Origin: a virus
IMG/VR virus record: IMGVR_UViG_3300033146_000850
Location: 1 to 64,000 of that record
Strand: one strand, 5' to 3'
DNA length: 64,000 nucleotides
Position 1 is the first letter of the stretch. Every line of letters starts with the position of its first letter. The notes below the pieces were generated by a model. The model did not search any database and was not told the DNA's origin. It saw only the letters and a list, made by a program, of their open reading frames with translations. The position numbers and the translations under genes are program-made. This document shows, piece after piece, positions 18,301 through 26,878 of the stretch.

Positions 18301-20269
18301 TGATGATAGGTCACCATTTAGTCCTCATATTTTCGTTCCTGATTTTTATGCTACTCATTTTAAGGGGGCTATTAGTTTCAATAGAGTAGAAGATTTGGAG
18401 GGTAGATTTGATTCTAAAGATGGTTCAGAAATAACAGCTAGAGCCAGGTTGAGTTCAAGTCCGTATCCGTATGGGCAAACTAGGGGATTTTATAACGGTT
18501 GTAAAATTAGAATTGTTGATGCTTTACATGATAAACATTCATCTATTAAAATAAACCAAATACCATATAGAAATGAAATTCTTTCACAACTGTCAAGTGT
18601 TGTACCAAATGGTTATATGGAATATAGAGTTTTTTCAGGCTCATCCTCATTTTCTTCTGTTGATTCTGGTGATTTACTTCGAGCTATATCTTTACCGATT
18701 CAAAAAGATATATGGGATTTTCAACCTGTTAATAATACTGGAGGAACAAATTCATATTATACAGCTGGATTATCTAAAATATTTCACACCGAATTAAATA
18801 CTATACGTGCGTATCCAGGACATCTCCATTGGGAAACTTATTATAATGAAAATGGGGGTGCTATTTCCCAATATACTAGTGATTACCCCAATATGGTTAT
18901 TTATGATAAAGATAGTACTAATGAATTGATTCAATATGCTGGAGAGGAGTTATTGGTTAAAGATTATTATTGTGATAATAGAATATTAAGATTAGACCCT
19001 AATACCGATAATTGGGATTTTACAGGTAATAATGCTCAAAAAGTTAAAAACTCTAGACGTGATAATTATGAAAAAGGTAATATTTTAGAGCGTAAATTAG
19101 AGTGTTCAAATGTTACTGGTAGTTTTGTTGTTGGTGAGGATGTTACAGGTGTGCCATCTGGGGCTGTAGGAACTATATTATCGGTAGATTCTGATAATAT
19201 AGTGATAACCCTAGTATCAGGTGTTTTCACAACGTCTGATGTAATTTCAGCAACATCTTTGACTAGTGCTGAAATTGATAATATATATCAAGACCCTATT
19301 GAGATGGATGGTATTGATATATGGAGGTCATCAGATTTAAAAGGTATTGTTTTTACATTAGAGCAAAAAGATGGAAATGACGGTAGACCTGATGTACCTG
19401 AATCTATCACAAATAACTATGAGTGGAGATATAATGACTTATTAATGATAATGGATGACACCAGCACTTTTTCAGTAGGTGATTCAATAACAGGGGATAC
19501 ATCATCGGATACTGGTATTGTGAGTAGGATTGTAAATTCGACTAATATGTATATTAAAGATTTTTCGGGTAATTTTGAATCTGGAGGTGAATCAATAAAC
19601 ACATCACAGGCAAACATGATTTCGAGACATACTTCTGGTGCAATCGTTGGTCATTTTACATCATTTGAAAGTAATGTTTCGAGCCGTGGTTCTGGGTTTA
19701 GAGGTACTGGAATTTGGGGTAGCAGAAGTGTTAATAGATATGCTGGTAAATTATTAGTTGTAACTAGCGGAGTAGCCAAAGGTCAATGTTATATGCTTCA
19801 AAACACCACTGATAATTATATCAGGGTCAGACCTGATTTTGGTGCTATTGGAACTGGACCAGAAGTCGATGATGGATATAGAATAATAGATGCTATGCCT
19901 GTAATTTTTAGAATTGATGATATTGGTAAAACTCAAATTTTAGAATATACTATGAATCAAACGGTGGATAGTTCCATAGAAAATACAACAACAGGTTATT
20001 TGGTAGATATTAACCTATCAAAAAACGTTTTTAATAATATTATTGGGTGTTCCACTGCTAATTGGGTTGTAGATTCATTAATTGATTGTTATGTTGTGAT
20101 TACAGATGGTGTTAAAAAAGGGGAAGCTCAAAAAATCATATCTAATACTACTAATACTATAACTATTGAGAATGTCTGGAATACATCTTTAAGTAATTCT
20201 AATTATTTCAAAATATTAGATTCAGATACAACTATAATATCAATAAATAGACAAACCAACTTCTTTTAA
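15305..20269 (+). CDS. Giant virion protein (1654 aa), probable tail fibre or adhesin
   Basis: The largest gene of the window. A strong AAGGAGGA precedes ATG 15305; a GTG at 15281 overlaps the upstream gene and is less likely. The N-terminal half is beta-rich with stretches like a beta-propeller (KAHFIGDKLVVKETGIFSYY, GVNWIGNECFCTGYNGHTY). Around residues 1270-1320 and 1390-1440 there are two copies of a domain common in phage structural proteins (GSFVVGEDVTGVPSGAVGTI and SFSVGDSITGDTSSDTGIVS). The C-terminus has a third related motif (LLVVTSGVAKGQCYML, and VVITDGVKKGEAQKI). No enzyme motif is evident. Position in the fibre array and modular beta repeats support a virion role; the exact location on the particle is unknown. 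Confidence 0.6.
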   Translation: MGLIKQKAYRCSTYLNGSAFFRHSRIYATHVDASNLYSLDDYMGYYRRFSSGTQEMSDNSVYRGYPFRVRAYENVSHTSNYSGIVRSMYVPELSTTKAMSNGYKSFGRFEVKTPNHDSEYFYDSNNQGSSEGKVILSETDSGWNIDKNSGLYEYGMKVKISTGGDETSASYSIMKSHHNDGMHLRMFQMRFNTGGDVTDRIQVILNNKHKIEVHTNLNVNNSNFRLNFVTMPYLTHIIDYDITELGSPTGIFVDAYEMGDYYILFFTGSIVKIDKNTLEPIIRVDYPATYTVKTNSTGDVGYKGICEEKDGNAYFSLIISPSDSQYIFKFDSSTNIITQISGDSCLPHGHQLVDYDDTYSDNTTRTQNAARKAHFIGDKLVVKETGIFSYYDTSIPSVSKVTLTNSGISGYVFQNTYRNGVNWIGNECFCTGYNGHTYMDVYRITIDVTSNTATQLNNYHVPIKWSTGSNIGHLFNVSGGLMLIIKSSEYNTNTFVKLNGSSNELITYFYNSATNVFVPWRADDNSSNNLAINRINYAFGSSHTRYVDNVGVPLALKRESGNSNDSRNRDYAIIVSPVYYGWDNDNKRWQPWLWNGSAGNDYTCIGRIMGKQEGSVEITGYDTNTDYEINIWGVNYTSGTTHNNISDVIQLLMEDIHTGIRSGVISDRLIATENSSSIILTAIEGGIDYYVSGSHDILTSVVGGSGTIGSFVLSASRVAGGKHSIIINETSGVHDDGLMLEFENNGVGTQFVANESIGAVLAYEAMVVDNSQSWRINNYWYTKGARYFYNFYTTPYFGVDRSVGTDLESIGGFREVLSDDWSNISELYRNREIPLLYTYIGDYPLGNYDEDSHGIAPSYSPAPGSDLKKWAVGYKSMDIEMLFMNPSYNVVLPFVPVTTNMVGIHYVFGGDEYSEIDDGVGGFNNVNGHIDSSSIDYTTGIISVTFNISLNELPNINYFPVARKSPKENGLYSSITRNLFSIGWYLNDYIGTMDSGSIVDDRSPFSPHIFVPDFYATHFKGAISFNRVEDLEGRFDSKDGSEITARARLSSSPYPYGQTRGFYNGCKIRIVDALHDKHSSIKINQIPYRNEILSQLSSVVPNGYMEYRVFSGSSSFSSVDSGDLLRAISLPIQKDIWDFQPVNNTGGTNSYYTAGLSKIFHTELNTIRAYPGHLHWETYYNENGGAISQYTSDYPNMVIYDKDSTNELIQYAGEELLVKDYYCDNRILRLDPNTDNWDFTGNNAQKVKNSRRDNYEKGNILERKLECSNVTGSFVVGEDVTGVPSGAVGTILSVDSDNIVITLVSGVFTTSDVISATSLTSAEIDNIYQDPIEMDGIDIWRSSDLKGIVFTLEQKDGNDGRPDVPESITNNYEWRYNDLLMIMDDTSTFSVGDSITGDTSSDTGIVSRIVNSTNMYIKDFSGNFESGGESINTSQANMISRHTSGAIVGHFTSFESNVSSRGSGFRGTGIWGSRSVNRYAGKLLVVTSGVAKGQCYMLQNTTDNYIRVRPDFGAIGTGPEVDDGYRIIDAMPVIFRIDDIGKTQILEYTMNQTVDSSIENTTTGYLVDINLSKNVFNNIIGCSTANWVVDSLIDCYVVITDGVKKGEAQKIISNTTNTITIENVWNTSLSNSNYFKILDSDTTIISINRQTNFF

Positions 20270-20277
20270 TTCTAAAT

Positions 20278-20285
20278 TATAAATA
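20278..20285 (+). promoter_or_regulatory. T4-type late promoter box (TATAAATA)
   Basis: Exact TATAAATA 82 nt upstream of the gene at 20367. The leader between them holds imperfect direct repeats of TATTTTTTATTATGAGT. Together with the strong terminator after the gene, this makes 20367-21428 look like its own late transcription unit. Confidence 0.6.
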
Positions 20286-20366
20286 TATTACATAGCTTAT
20301 TTTTATTATGAGTATTTTTTATTATGAGTGTATTTTTATTATTTAATACCTTTATAGGAGGGTATC

Positions 20367-21428
20367 ATGGCTACAAGATTATTCAAAGAAATGTATCTAA
20401 GAGGTACAATCGAAGGACCAGAAGATTTTCCAAAATTTGAGAACAGAGTTGATGGACACGTTTACAAATTAGAACTTTCAGCAGACACTAGCGACCCTGA
20501 ATCTGGAGCATTAGTATCTCCAGTTTTAGCAACAGGAGATGTTGTTGTTAAGGATAGTGTTAATCATTTTGACCCATTACACGCTGACTATTGTGTTATA
20601 GATGGCTCTTTGGGTGTTGCTACTGATTTAACAACAGATGCTATTTTTGTTGGTTCACAGGTTATTATTGATGGTGATGTTAGATATATCAAATCAATTA
20701 CATCTGCCACAGAATTCACAATCAATTACCCACTTTCAGTTGACAACACAGCTGTAACAACTGCTACTACTTTTAATGTTATTAAGTCTAATGACAATGC
20801 TGTTGTTGGTGCTTATGTTGAACCATCACATAAAGAAAAAAGAGCACCTAAATATGGTGAAATCACAGGTGTTGGAACTTTATTTACTACTGAATTTATG
20901 GTTGGTGATGTTGTTGAAATTAATGGAGAAAAAAGAGCTATAAAGTCAATTGCTAGTGATACAGTAATGGTTTTAGAATCAGCACTCAATTCAGATGTTA
21001 CTATTGCTTCTTCTACTCCAATATATCTTGTTAAAGATGGTGGATTCAATGTTGAAGTTAAAACAGGAACAGTTGAAACTGAGACAGTAACTTATGCTAT
21101 TCATAGCACATATGTTAACACTGATTATAAAGTTGTTAAAGCTAATGTTGGAAGTGGAACAGGATTTATTACCGATTTAACACTTCAAGAGGGTGATAAG
21201 GTTATATTTTTTAAAGATTTTACTGCATATGAGCGGGTTATTATATCTTTAACTGAAACTGTTATGACACTCGATAGACCAATTTCTGGTAATATTGATA
21301 GTATTGACACACCAGCAGAGGCTATTTCTTTATTTAAATCATCTACAGGACAAGTATTTGCAGATAATTCTCCAGCGTTTATTATGTGGTTAAACGGTGA
21401 ATGGGTTAAATTTGGAGATATTGCATAG
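20367..21428 (+). CDS. Structural protein with three repeated beta domains, probably abundant
   Basis: A 353-residue product. GGAGGG lies upstream of ATG 20367. Three related segments follow the scheme 'G.GT.F...F..GD.V.I.G...I.SI.S.T': near residues 85-120 (FVGSQVIIDGDVRYIKSITS), 165-200 (GVGTLFTTEFMVGDVVEING) and 265-305 (GSGTGFITDLTLQEGDKVIF). This is a common scheme in phage decoration, head-fibre and tail proteins. It has its own late promoter and a strong intrinsic terminator, and its codon use looks less extremely A/T-biased than its neighbours, consistent with high expression. The C-terminus (PAFIMWLNGEWVKFGDIA) is conserved-looking. I cannot say which particle component it is. Confidence 0.6.
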   Translation: MATRLFKEMYLRGTIEGPEDFPKFENRVDGHVYKLELSADTSDPESGALVSPVLATGDVVVKDSVNHFDPLHADYCVIDGSLGVATDLTTDAIFVGSQVIIDGDVRYIKSITSATEFTINYPLSVDNTAVTTATTFNVIKSNDNAVVGAYVEPSHKEKRAPKYGEITGVGTLFTTEFMVGDVVEINGEKRAIKSIASDTVMVLESALNSDVTIASSTPIYLVKDGGFNVEVKTGTVETETVTYAIHSTYVNTDYKVVKANVGSGTGFITDLTLQEGDKVIFFKDFTAYERVIISLTETVMTLDRPISGNIDSIDTPAEAISLFKSSTGQVFADNSPAFIMWLNGEWVKFGDIA

Positions 21429-21449
21429 GTTATAATCTATGTCAACTAT

Positions 21450-21480
21450 AAATGCCCCTTTTATTGGGGCATTTATTTTT
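21450..21480 (+). terminator. Strong rho-independent terminator
   Basis: AAATGCCCC pairs with GGGGCATTT (9 bp, 7-nt loop) and is followed by ATTTTT. It lies 22 nt after the stop of the 20367 gene. Confidence 0.9.
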
Positions 21481-21531
21481 AATTCAACAAAATAATAAAT
21501 AAAAATAGAAATAAATATAGAGGGTTTTTAC

Positions 21532-23076
21532 ATGGGATGGCAAACACATATATATTGCGGTGATACAATCACACCACCTGTAATTGACTATTTATCTCAT
21601 TTTAATACATCCGATGGAACGAATAATTGTAATGTATCCAATGTATCAACATCTAACAGATATGTTTCAAACCCTGGCACATTTGATATAGGGGATTGGT
21701 CACCAAATACTATACATCCAACAACTAGAACTGATAATTTAGTATTTGATACCGGTAATAATTGTTCTATATTAAATAATTCCACAACAACCTTAAATGT
21801 AAATGTTATTGGTGCTGATGGAACAACAATATTATCAAATAATATTGTAACAATAACAGGTAATATTGATGATACTTCTAATAATATTAGAATATTAATA
21901 ACTGGGTTTACGGCTGATTCTGATAAATTTTCAGCTAGAATAAGAGTATATATTAACATTGATAATATTATTAATGATAGTGGTCGTTTTAGTATTAATA
22001 TTACACACAACGATGGTGCAGATGGAACATATACTAAAAATCAATCTAATATTTTTTATGATGTAGAATCATTAGATGCTGATATTAATGGGGTATCAAT
22101 ATCCGAAACACCTAATAATGTAGTAACTACTCATATTTCTGGACTAGAATATTATACACTGGGGAGTCAATTTACTATTAATATTAATGATATTGATTAT
22201 TTAAATGGAGACTCGTATCCAAATATTCAAGTAAATATTAATGGAATAGAATATGCTTTACCTGATTTAAATTTATCAGGTAGTGATGGTGATATTACAG
22301 ATTGGACTTTTGATTGGGATGATGACAATGACTCTTATGAGAATACAGTGTGGACTGTTAGCATACCTAATATTACAACAATTTCAACAACAGCAAATGT
22401 ATCTGCTAGACCTATAGATTGGGTGTCAGGAGATTGGGAAAGGTCTCCTAATAGTTCAATATTAGTTGAAACACATACCAACGCATCAACGAGATTGATT
22501 GAGTATTTTTATGATGAAAATTGGAGATGTCATAGTACCGCTGATTTCAACTCACCTAACGCTAAATCGTGGGATTCAACATCATTTCTGTTAAGTAATG
22601 AGGCTTGTTATATTAATGGTGGGTGTGAGCATAATATTACAGATTTTACAACATATTTACCAAATGACACCAGTTCATTAAATGCATCTCAAACAATACA
22701 ACCAGATTATTCATCACAAGATGTTATAGTTGAATTATATAGAGAATTTAACCACGATGGTTCAGCTAGTTCAGGATTCACATTATATATAAATGGAACT
22801 TGGAATTCAATAGAATGGAAACTTGGAAAAGCATATGATGGAACTCCTAGTGGGGGGACTGATTGGATAAATGCTGAATTACCTTATAATAGTGGGACTT
22901 GGAATAATGGTTCTCCATCTAATGGTGGGGGTCAAATTGGTGTTAATACTGCTAATGAGATACATAATACATTTGGGACAAATAATGCTATAAATATTAC
23001 TAATGGAACATTATATTTAAAAATAACATTTACTGCTGGACAAAGAATTGATTTATTAAGAATAGAATATGATTAA
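21532..23076 (+). CDS. Tail-fibre-like protein, paralogue of the 24086 gene's middle and C-terminal parts
   Basis: A 514-residue beta-rich protein, Asn/Thr/Ser-rich, without recognisable enzyme motifs. From residue ~170 it runs parallel to the protein at 24086: IFYDVESLD / IFYDTDVGA, then HISGLEYYTLGS / HISGISYYNTGT, then the YDENWR..WDSTSFLL / VDENYR..WDSTDSLL block, then a carbohydrate-binding-like C-terminal sandwich (VIVELYREF...KLGKAYDG). GAGGG precedes ATG 21532. It is the first gene after the terminator. Likely a fibre or adhesin subunit; the shared blocks suggest both assemble or bind in a similar way. Confidence 0.6.
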   Translation: MGWQTHIYCGDTITPPVIDYLSHFNTSDGTNNCNVSNVSTSNRYVSNPGTFDIGDWSPNTIHPTTRTDNLVFDTGNNCSILNNSTTTLNVNVIGADGTTILSNNIVTITGNIDDTSNNIRILITGFTADSDKFSARIRVYINIDNIINDSGRFSINITHNDGADGTYTKNQSNIFYDVESLDADINGVSISETPNNVVTTHISGLEYYTLGSQFTININDIDYLNGDSYPNIQVNINGIEYALPDLNLSGSDGDITDWTFDWDDDNDSYENTVWTVSIPNITTISTTANVSARPIDWVSGDWERSPNSSILVETHTNASTRLIEYFYDENWRCHSTADFNSPNAKSWDSTSFLLSNEACYINGGCEHNITDFTTYLPNDTSSLNASQTIQPDYSSQDVIVELYREFNHDGSASSGFTLYINGTWNSIEWKLGKAYDGTPSGGTDWINAELPYNSGTWNNGSPSNGGGQIGVNTANEIHNTFGTNNAINITNGTLYLKITFTAGQRIDLLRIEYD

Positions 23077-23088
23077 AGGAGATATTGT

Positions 23089-23253
23089 ATGAAGGTGTTT
23101 ACTAAGGATATAGAATTAAAAGAGTTAAAAAATGGTGATTTTACAGTATCTATGGCTATTAATGACTCATCTTTGGTTATAAAAACTATTAAAAAGAAAG
23201 ATATTAGAAAAATATATTTCTTATTGAAATCTATATTTGATAATGAGGGTTAA
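23089..23253 (+). CDS. Small basic protein (54 aa), unknown
   Basis: ATG 23089 follows AAAGGAGAT; the product begins MKVFTKDIELKELKNGD and ends SIFDNEG. The next gene starts two bases after its stop. It is Lys-rich with one predicted beta-beta-alpha run and no cysteines. It may be a relative of the 101-residue protein at 26561, since both are short and sit right after a fibre gene, but I cannot show homology. Confidence 0.6.
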   Translation: MKVFTKDIELKELKNGDFTVSMAINDSSLVIKTIKKKDIRKIYFLLKSIFDNEG

Positions 23254-23254
23254 T

Positions 23255-24025
23255 ATGATAAAATTTAAAGATTTCTTATTAGAAACAAATAATGAAGAAT
23301 TAACCCTGAAAAGGTATCTATCATTATCTAAAGATGAACATATTAAATATTTAATTTATGATTTTGAGTATATGTTACAAGATTTTATAGACGATGTTGG
23401 TTTAGATATTGATGATTTAGATGTCAATGATTTAGATGTTGATGATTTAGATGATGATGTTAAAGATGATTTTTCAAAATGGATTTATTCAAAAATTGAG
23501 AATAACGAGGATATTCCAAATGCTGACATACCATCTTGGGTGTTTTTTGATGACAACCCAAAGATTCTAAAACCACAATGGTTGTTACATTTTTCAGATA
23601 ATGCATATTCTATTTCTAAAGATGGTTTTAAATATGGAATATCCGAGATGAGTAAATTAGGATTGACCACTCAACAATCTGAATATGATAAAAAATGGGG
23701 AGGTTATAATTTTGCATATCTCGTAGATGATTCTAATAAATATAGTAATAACCGTGACGGTTATAAATATGGAAAAGAGGCTATTTTATTCATTTCATCT
23801 GGTGTGTTGACTTATCATTATTCTGATGAAGAACCGCAAGTGATTTTTTGGGGTGAATTTGCTAGAAATATTATTTATATTGAAAAAATAAATTATGGTT
23901 ATGGGATTGCTAGTTTAAAAGATGGAAATATTATTTTTGAGGCTGACACAATAGAGGAAGTTGCTTATTGGGCTATTAATAATTTTAATCAATATAGAAA
24001 ATCTATAGTTTCAAAAGAAAAATAA
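23255..24025 (+). CDS. Conserved-looking phage protein, possible ADP-ribosyltransferase-like fold
   Basis: A 256-residue product starting at ATG 23255 (GAGGG five to six bases upstream; a TTG at 23237 overlaps the previous gene). It opens MIKFKDFLLE, a start typical of myovirus accessory proteins. There is a tandem acidic stretch at ~50-75 (DIDDLDVNDLDVDDLDDD). The core reads LLHFSDNAYSISKDGFKYG, then KLGLTT, GGYNFAYLVDD and YHYSDEEPQVIFWG. The H-[FS] start, the G-F after a helix and the later strands recall ART/Tpt1-like NAD-using folds, but I cannot identify a catalytic triad, so the enzyme call is tentative. It lies within the fibre array but does not look structural. Confidence 0.5.
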   Translation: MIKFKDFLLETNNEELTLKRYLSLSKDEHIKYLIYDFEYMLQDFIDDVGLDIDDLDVNDLDVDDLDDDVKDDFSKWIYSKIENNEDIPNADIPSWVFFDDNPKILKPQWLLHFSDNAYSISKDGFKYGISEMSKLGLTTQQSEYDKKWGGYNFAYLVDDSNKYSNNRDGYKYGKEAILFISSGVLTYHYSDEEPQVIFWGEFARNIIYIEKINYGYGIASLKDGNIIFEADTIEEVAYWAINNFNQYRKSIVSKEK

Positions 24026-24085
24026 TCCCATCTTATCAAAAAACTAAATAATAATATTAATGTTAAATAATAGGATAATAATATC

Positions 24086-26551
24086 ATGCCTTTTTCACAA
24101 AATGAGAAATTAGCTATTGCTGAGAAATTAGCATTACAAATAACTAGTACTACAGATGATAAATTTTGGTATAATGAGTTATTTGGTAATTTACCCTTAG
24201 TTAATCCTAAAAATATACTTACAGATATATCTTTAATACCAGGGGCAAGTTCTTTAGCACAGGCACAAACTAATGTAATTAATAATCCAACGTTAATCGA
24301 AGAGATTAAAATTAGACTAACTGTAGATTTAACCAGTAACTATAGTGCATATATATCTACAGTTACGTATAATGATTTTACAAATTTATATGATAATTTC
24401 ATTAGTCCTGCTTTAATTAGATATTCTGGCTCACCATCGTATGGATATGGTGTTAGACTATATGACGGAGACCCTGATTCAGGAGGAACCGAATTATACA
24501 CATCATATCTTGCTGGATTGGGAGGGGAACCGAGCTGGTCGTTTAGTTATTCTAGTGGTATTCTATTTGTATCTTCGGATGTAGCATCTACTTTTCAAGG
24601 AATATATGATACAAACGGATTATATATTAAAGTATTCCATTATATTGGTGCTACTGGTGGAGGTGGTGGAGCATCAACAACATTAGTAGTTAAAGAAAAT
24701 GATAACATTCCAACAGGGTCTAATATAGATACTATATCTTTCAATGGAGATGTTGGTGTTGGGGGAGAAAGGGTTATGATTATAGGTAACACCGCATATA
24801 TAAACCCTCCACCACCTCCAGTACCATTAGGTGGTGATTTAATATTAAATGGAACTGTATTATATACTGGTCGTGAATCACAAAACAATATTAATTATGA
24901 GGGTGTTGCTGGTGACTCACATGATTATTTAACTACAGATGCAACATTTACCCTTTCGTGTGCAGAATTCAATAATGCTAGTATTGATAATTTAACAATA
25001 TATATTAATGGGACTGTTGTTGCTGATTTAGACCTTTTAGCTAATTTTAATGAATTAAATAGGAATGGTAGCCAAAACATATCCGATTATGATAATCAAG
25101 GGACCGGTGACACACCTATTAACGGAAATATAGCTTTTACTGGGGGTGATTTACAAATAGATTCTGTTAATTGGTTTAATAATATGTCAATTGATACTTA
25201 TCAGGCGGGTGCATTCACAATAAATATTACACCATCAGCATTAAGACAAGGGTATAACACTATTCACGCTGAACATAATGGGAATTCTACTAACATTTTT
25301 AAGATATTTTATGATACAGATGTTGGGGCTAATCCGAGTATTAACAATTTTGATTTAGATGTTGGCACCCCAGTTATTAAACATATATCTGGTATATCTT
25401 ATTATAACACAGGAACGGTTATTGATATTGATTTAGATGTTATGCGAGCGTTTGATAACGTATATCATCAATCTAACGCACCAGTTGTATTGTCAAACTT
25501 TCCAAATATATCTAATCAATATATTTCATATACCGATACTTGTGTTACAAATGTATCAACTCCTCCTGCTTTATTAGAAACAATGAATATTACTGATTAT
25601 CATATTACAGTGGTTAGTGGTACGGAAATTGACGATTTAATTTTGACTGCTACACCTAGAGACCCATATGGGTCATATACAACGGTTAATACTCCTAGTC
25701 ACGGTATAAGTATAATGAGTATTCCAGATTTATCAAATAATACAACTGAAAGATTTGTCGATGAAAATTATAGATTTCCAATAACCTCAAATTTTAATAT
25801 TGTACCGACATCAAAAACAGGTAATTGGGATTCAACAGATTCGTTATTGGTATTAAATGATGAATTACAAGTATATGATGAAAACAACACACAACCTAGA
25901 TGTTTAGCATTTCCTAGTTTTGATTATTCTATTAATAGAATGCCAGTCAGTTTAAATTATACATCACTAGCATCAGGTAATGATTATAAATATGTAAGAG
26001 TGTTTATTGGAACAATTGATAATTCTAATGGTATATTACAAGTCCCTGGGCTTAGTGATACAGATATATCCTCTGGAAATGTTAAAATAGAAATAAAAGT
26101 TCCTAGTAAAACAGATTGGTTGCTATTAAATAATGATTATAATATGGGGACATTTGAAGATAATGTGAAATATGTGAATAATACTTGGGTAGCATCCAAC
26201 AATTATAATTCAGGTGATTGGGTTATTCCTAATACATCAAATGGATATAAATATAAATGTACAACTGATAATGGTAATTCAGGTGCAAGTGAACCTGTTT
26301 GGGGAACTGTTGTTGGTGGAACAACTATCGATAATGGTTTAATTTGGACTTGTTATTTGATAGATAATGGTGAAGGGTGTAAAATTAATCCAACATCACA
26401 TTCACCTAATATAGATGGTTCTTTAGAATTCACATTGGGAACATATTCGAGTGATGCTAGTGTTGATAGATGTATATTCATCAGGGTTACATATGCCTCA
26501 AATATACAAAGTGGATTATTAATATCAGGTTTTGGGATTTCAAACTGGTAG
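24086..26551 (+). CDS. Tail-fibre protein with shared N-terminal anchor domain
   Basis: An 821-residue product. Residues ~1-75 resemble the start of the protein at 28018 (WYNELFGN..NILTDISLIPG..NVINNPTLIEE against YYEELYSWR..DIFTDIVPNA..NVINNPTILEK), suggesting a common attachment domain. A Gly-rich hinge (GATGGGGGAS) follows near residue 190. The middle shares HISGISYY and VDENYR..WDST blocks with the protein at 21532. Near residues 690-755 there is a W..NNYNSGDWVIP..GYKYKC...P.W.T..G motif, a carbohydrate-binding-like module frequent in phage fibres. No clear Shine-Dalgarno beyond TAGGATAA. Likely a fibre that docks through its N-terminus and binds its receptor with the C-terminus. Confidence 0.65.
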   Translation: MPFSQNEKLAIAEKLALQITSTTDDKFWYNELFGNLPLVNPKNILTDISLIPGASSLAQAQTNVINNPTLIEEIKIRLTVDLTSNYSAYISTVTYNDFTNLYDNFISPALIRYSGSPSYGYGVRLYDGDPDSGGTELYTSYLAGLGGEPSWSFSYSSGILFVSSDVASTFQGIYDTNGLYIKVFHYIGATGGGGGASTTLVVKENDNIPTGSNIDTISFNGDVGVGGERVMIIGNTAYINPPPPPVPLGGDLILNGTVLYTGRESQNNINYEGVAGDSHDYLTTDATFTLSCAEFNNASIDNLTIYINGTVVADLDLLANFNELNRNGSQNISDYDNQGTGDTPINGNIAFTGGDLQIDSVNWFNNMSIDTYQAGAFTINITPSALRQGYNTIHAEHNGNSTNIFKIFYDTDVGANPSINNFDLDVGTPVIKHISGISYYNTGTVIDIDLDVMRAFDNVYHQSNAPVVLSNFPNISNQYISYTDTCVTNVSTPPALLETMNITDYHITVVSGTEIDDLILTATPRDPYGSYTTVNTPSHGISIMSIPDLSNNTTERFVDENYRFPITSNFNIVPTSKTGNWDSTDSLLVLNDELQVYDENNTQPRCLAFPSFDYSINRMPVSLNYTSLASGNDYKYVRVFIGTIDNSNGILQVPGLSDTDISSGNVKIEIKVPSKTDWLLLNNDYNMGTFEDNVKYVNNTWVASNNYNSGDWVIPNTSNGYKYKCTTDNGNSGASEPVWGTVVGGTTIDNGLIWTCYLIDNGEGCKINPTSHSPNIDGSLEFTLGTYSSDASVDRCIFIRVTYASNIQSGLLISGFGISNW

Positions 26552-26560
26552 GGGGTATAT

Positions 26561-26866
26561 ATGGAAATAAAAATAATAACACATAATGATAAAATTGGTA
26601 TAATTTTCTTAAATAACGATAGTGATATTTTATATTTAAATAGATTAGAGGCAAAAATACTCGTAAAACAAGCAGAATTGGCTCTAGAGCAACAAAAAAG
26701 TGAAACTAGTGTGTTTGGTAAGGACGGGTTGTTTTCGTTCATTAAACAGGATAATAACAATTATTTGTTATCAATATATATAAACGAGAGATATTCTACA
26801 GGTAAAATATTAACATTTCAAAACGTTAAAGAAATTATATTTTTAGTAAATAACGAATTAATTTAA
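26561..26866 (+). CDS. Small protein of unknown function (101 aa)
   Basis: Starts 9 nt after the upstream fibre gene with a GGGGG-type ribosome site. Begins MEIKIITHNDKIGIIFLNND, contains a helical middle rich in Glu/Gln (KQAELALEQQKSE) and ends in a strand and helix (VKEIIFLVNNELI). No cysteines, signal or membrane segment. Being next to a fibre it could be a chaperone or accessory factor; this is inference from position only. Confidence 0.55.
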   Translation: MEIKIITHNDKIGIIFLNNDSDILYLNRLEAKILVKQAELALEQQKSETSVFGKDGLFSFIKQDNNNYLLSIYINERYSTGKILTFQNVKEIIFLVNNELI

Positions 26867-26878
26867 AGAGGTGATTAT

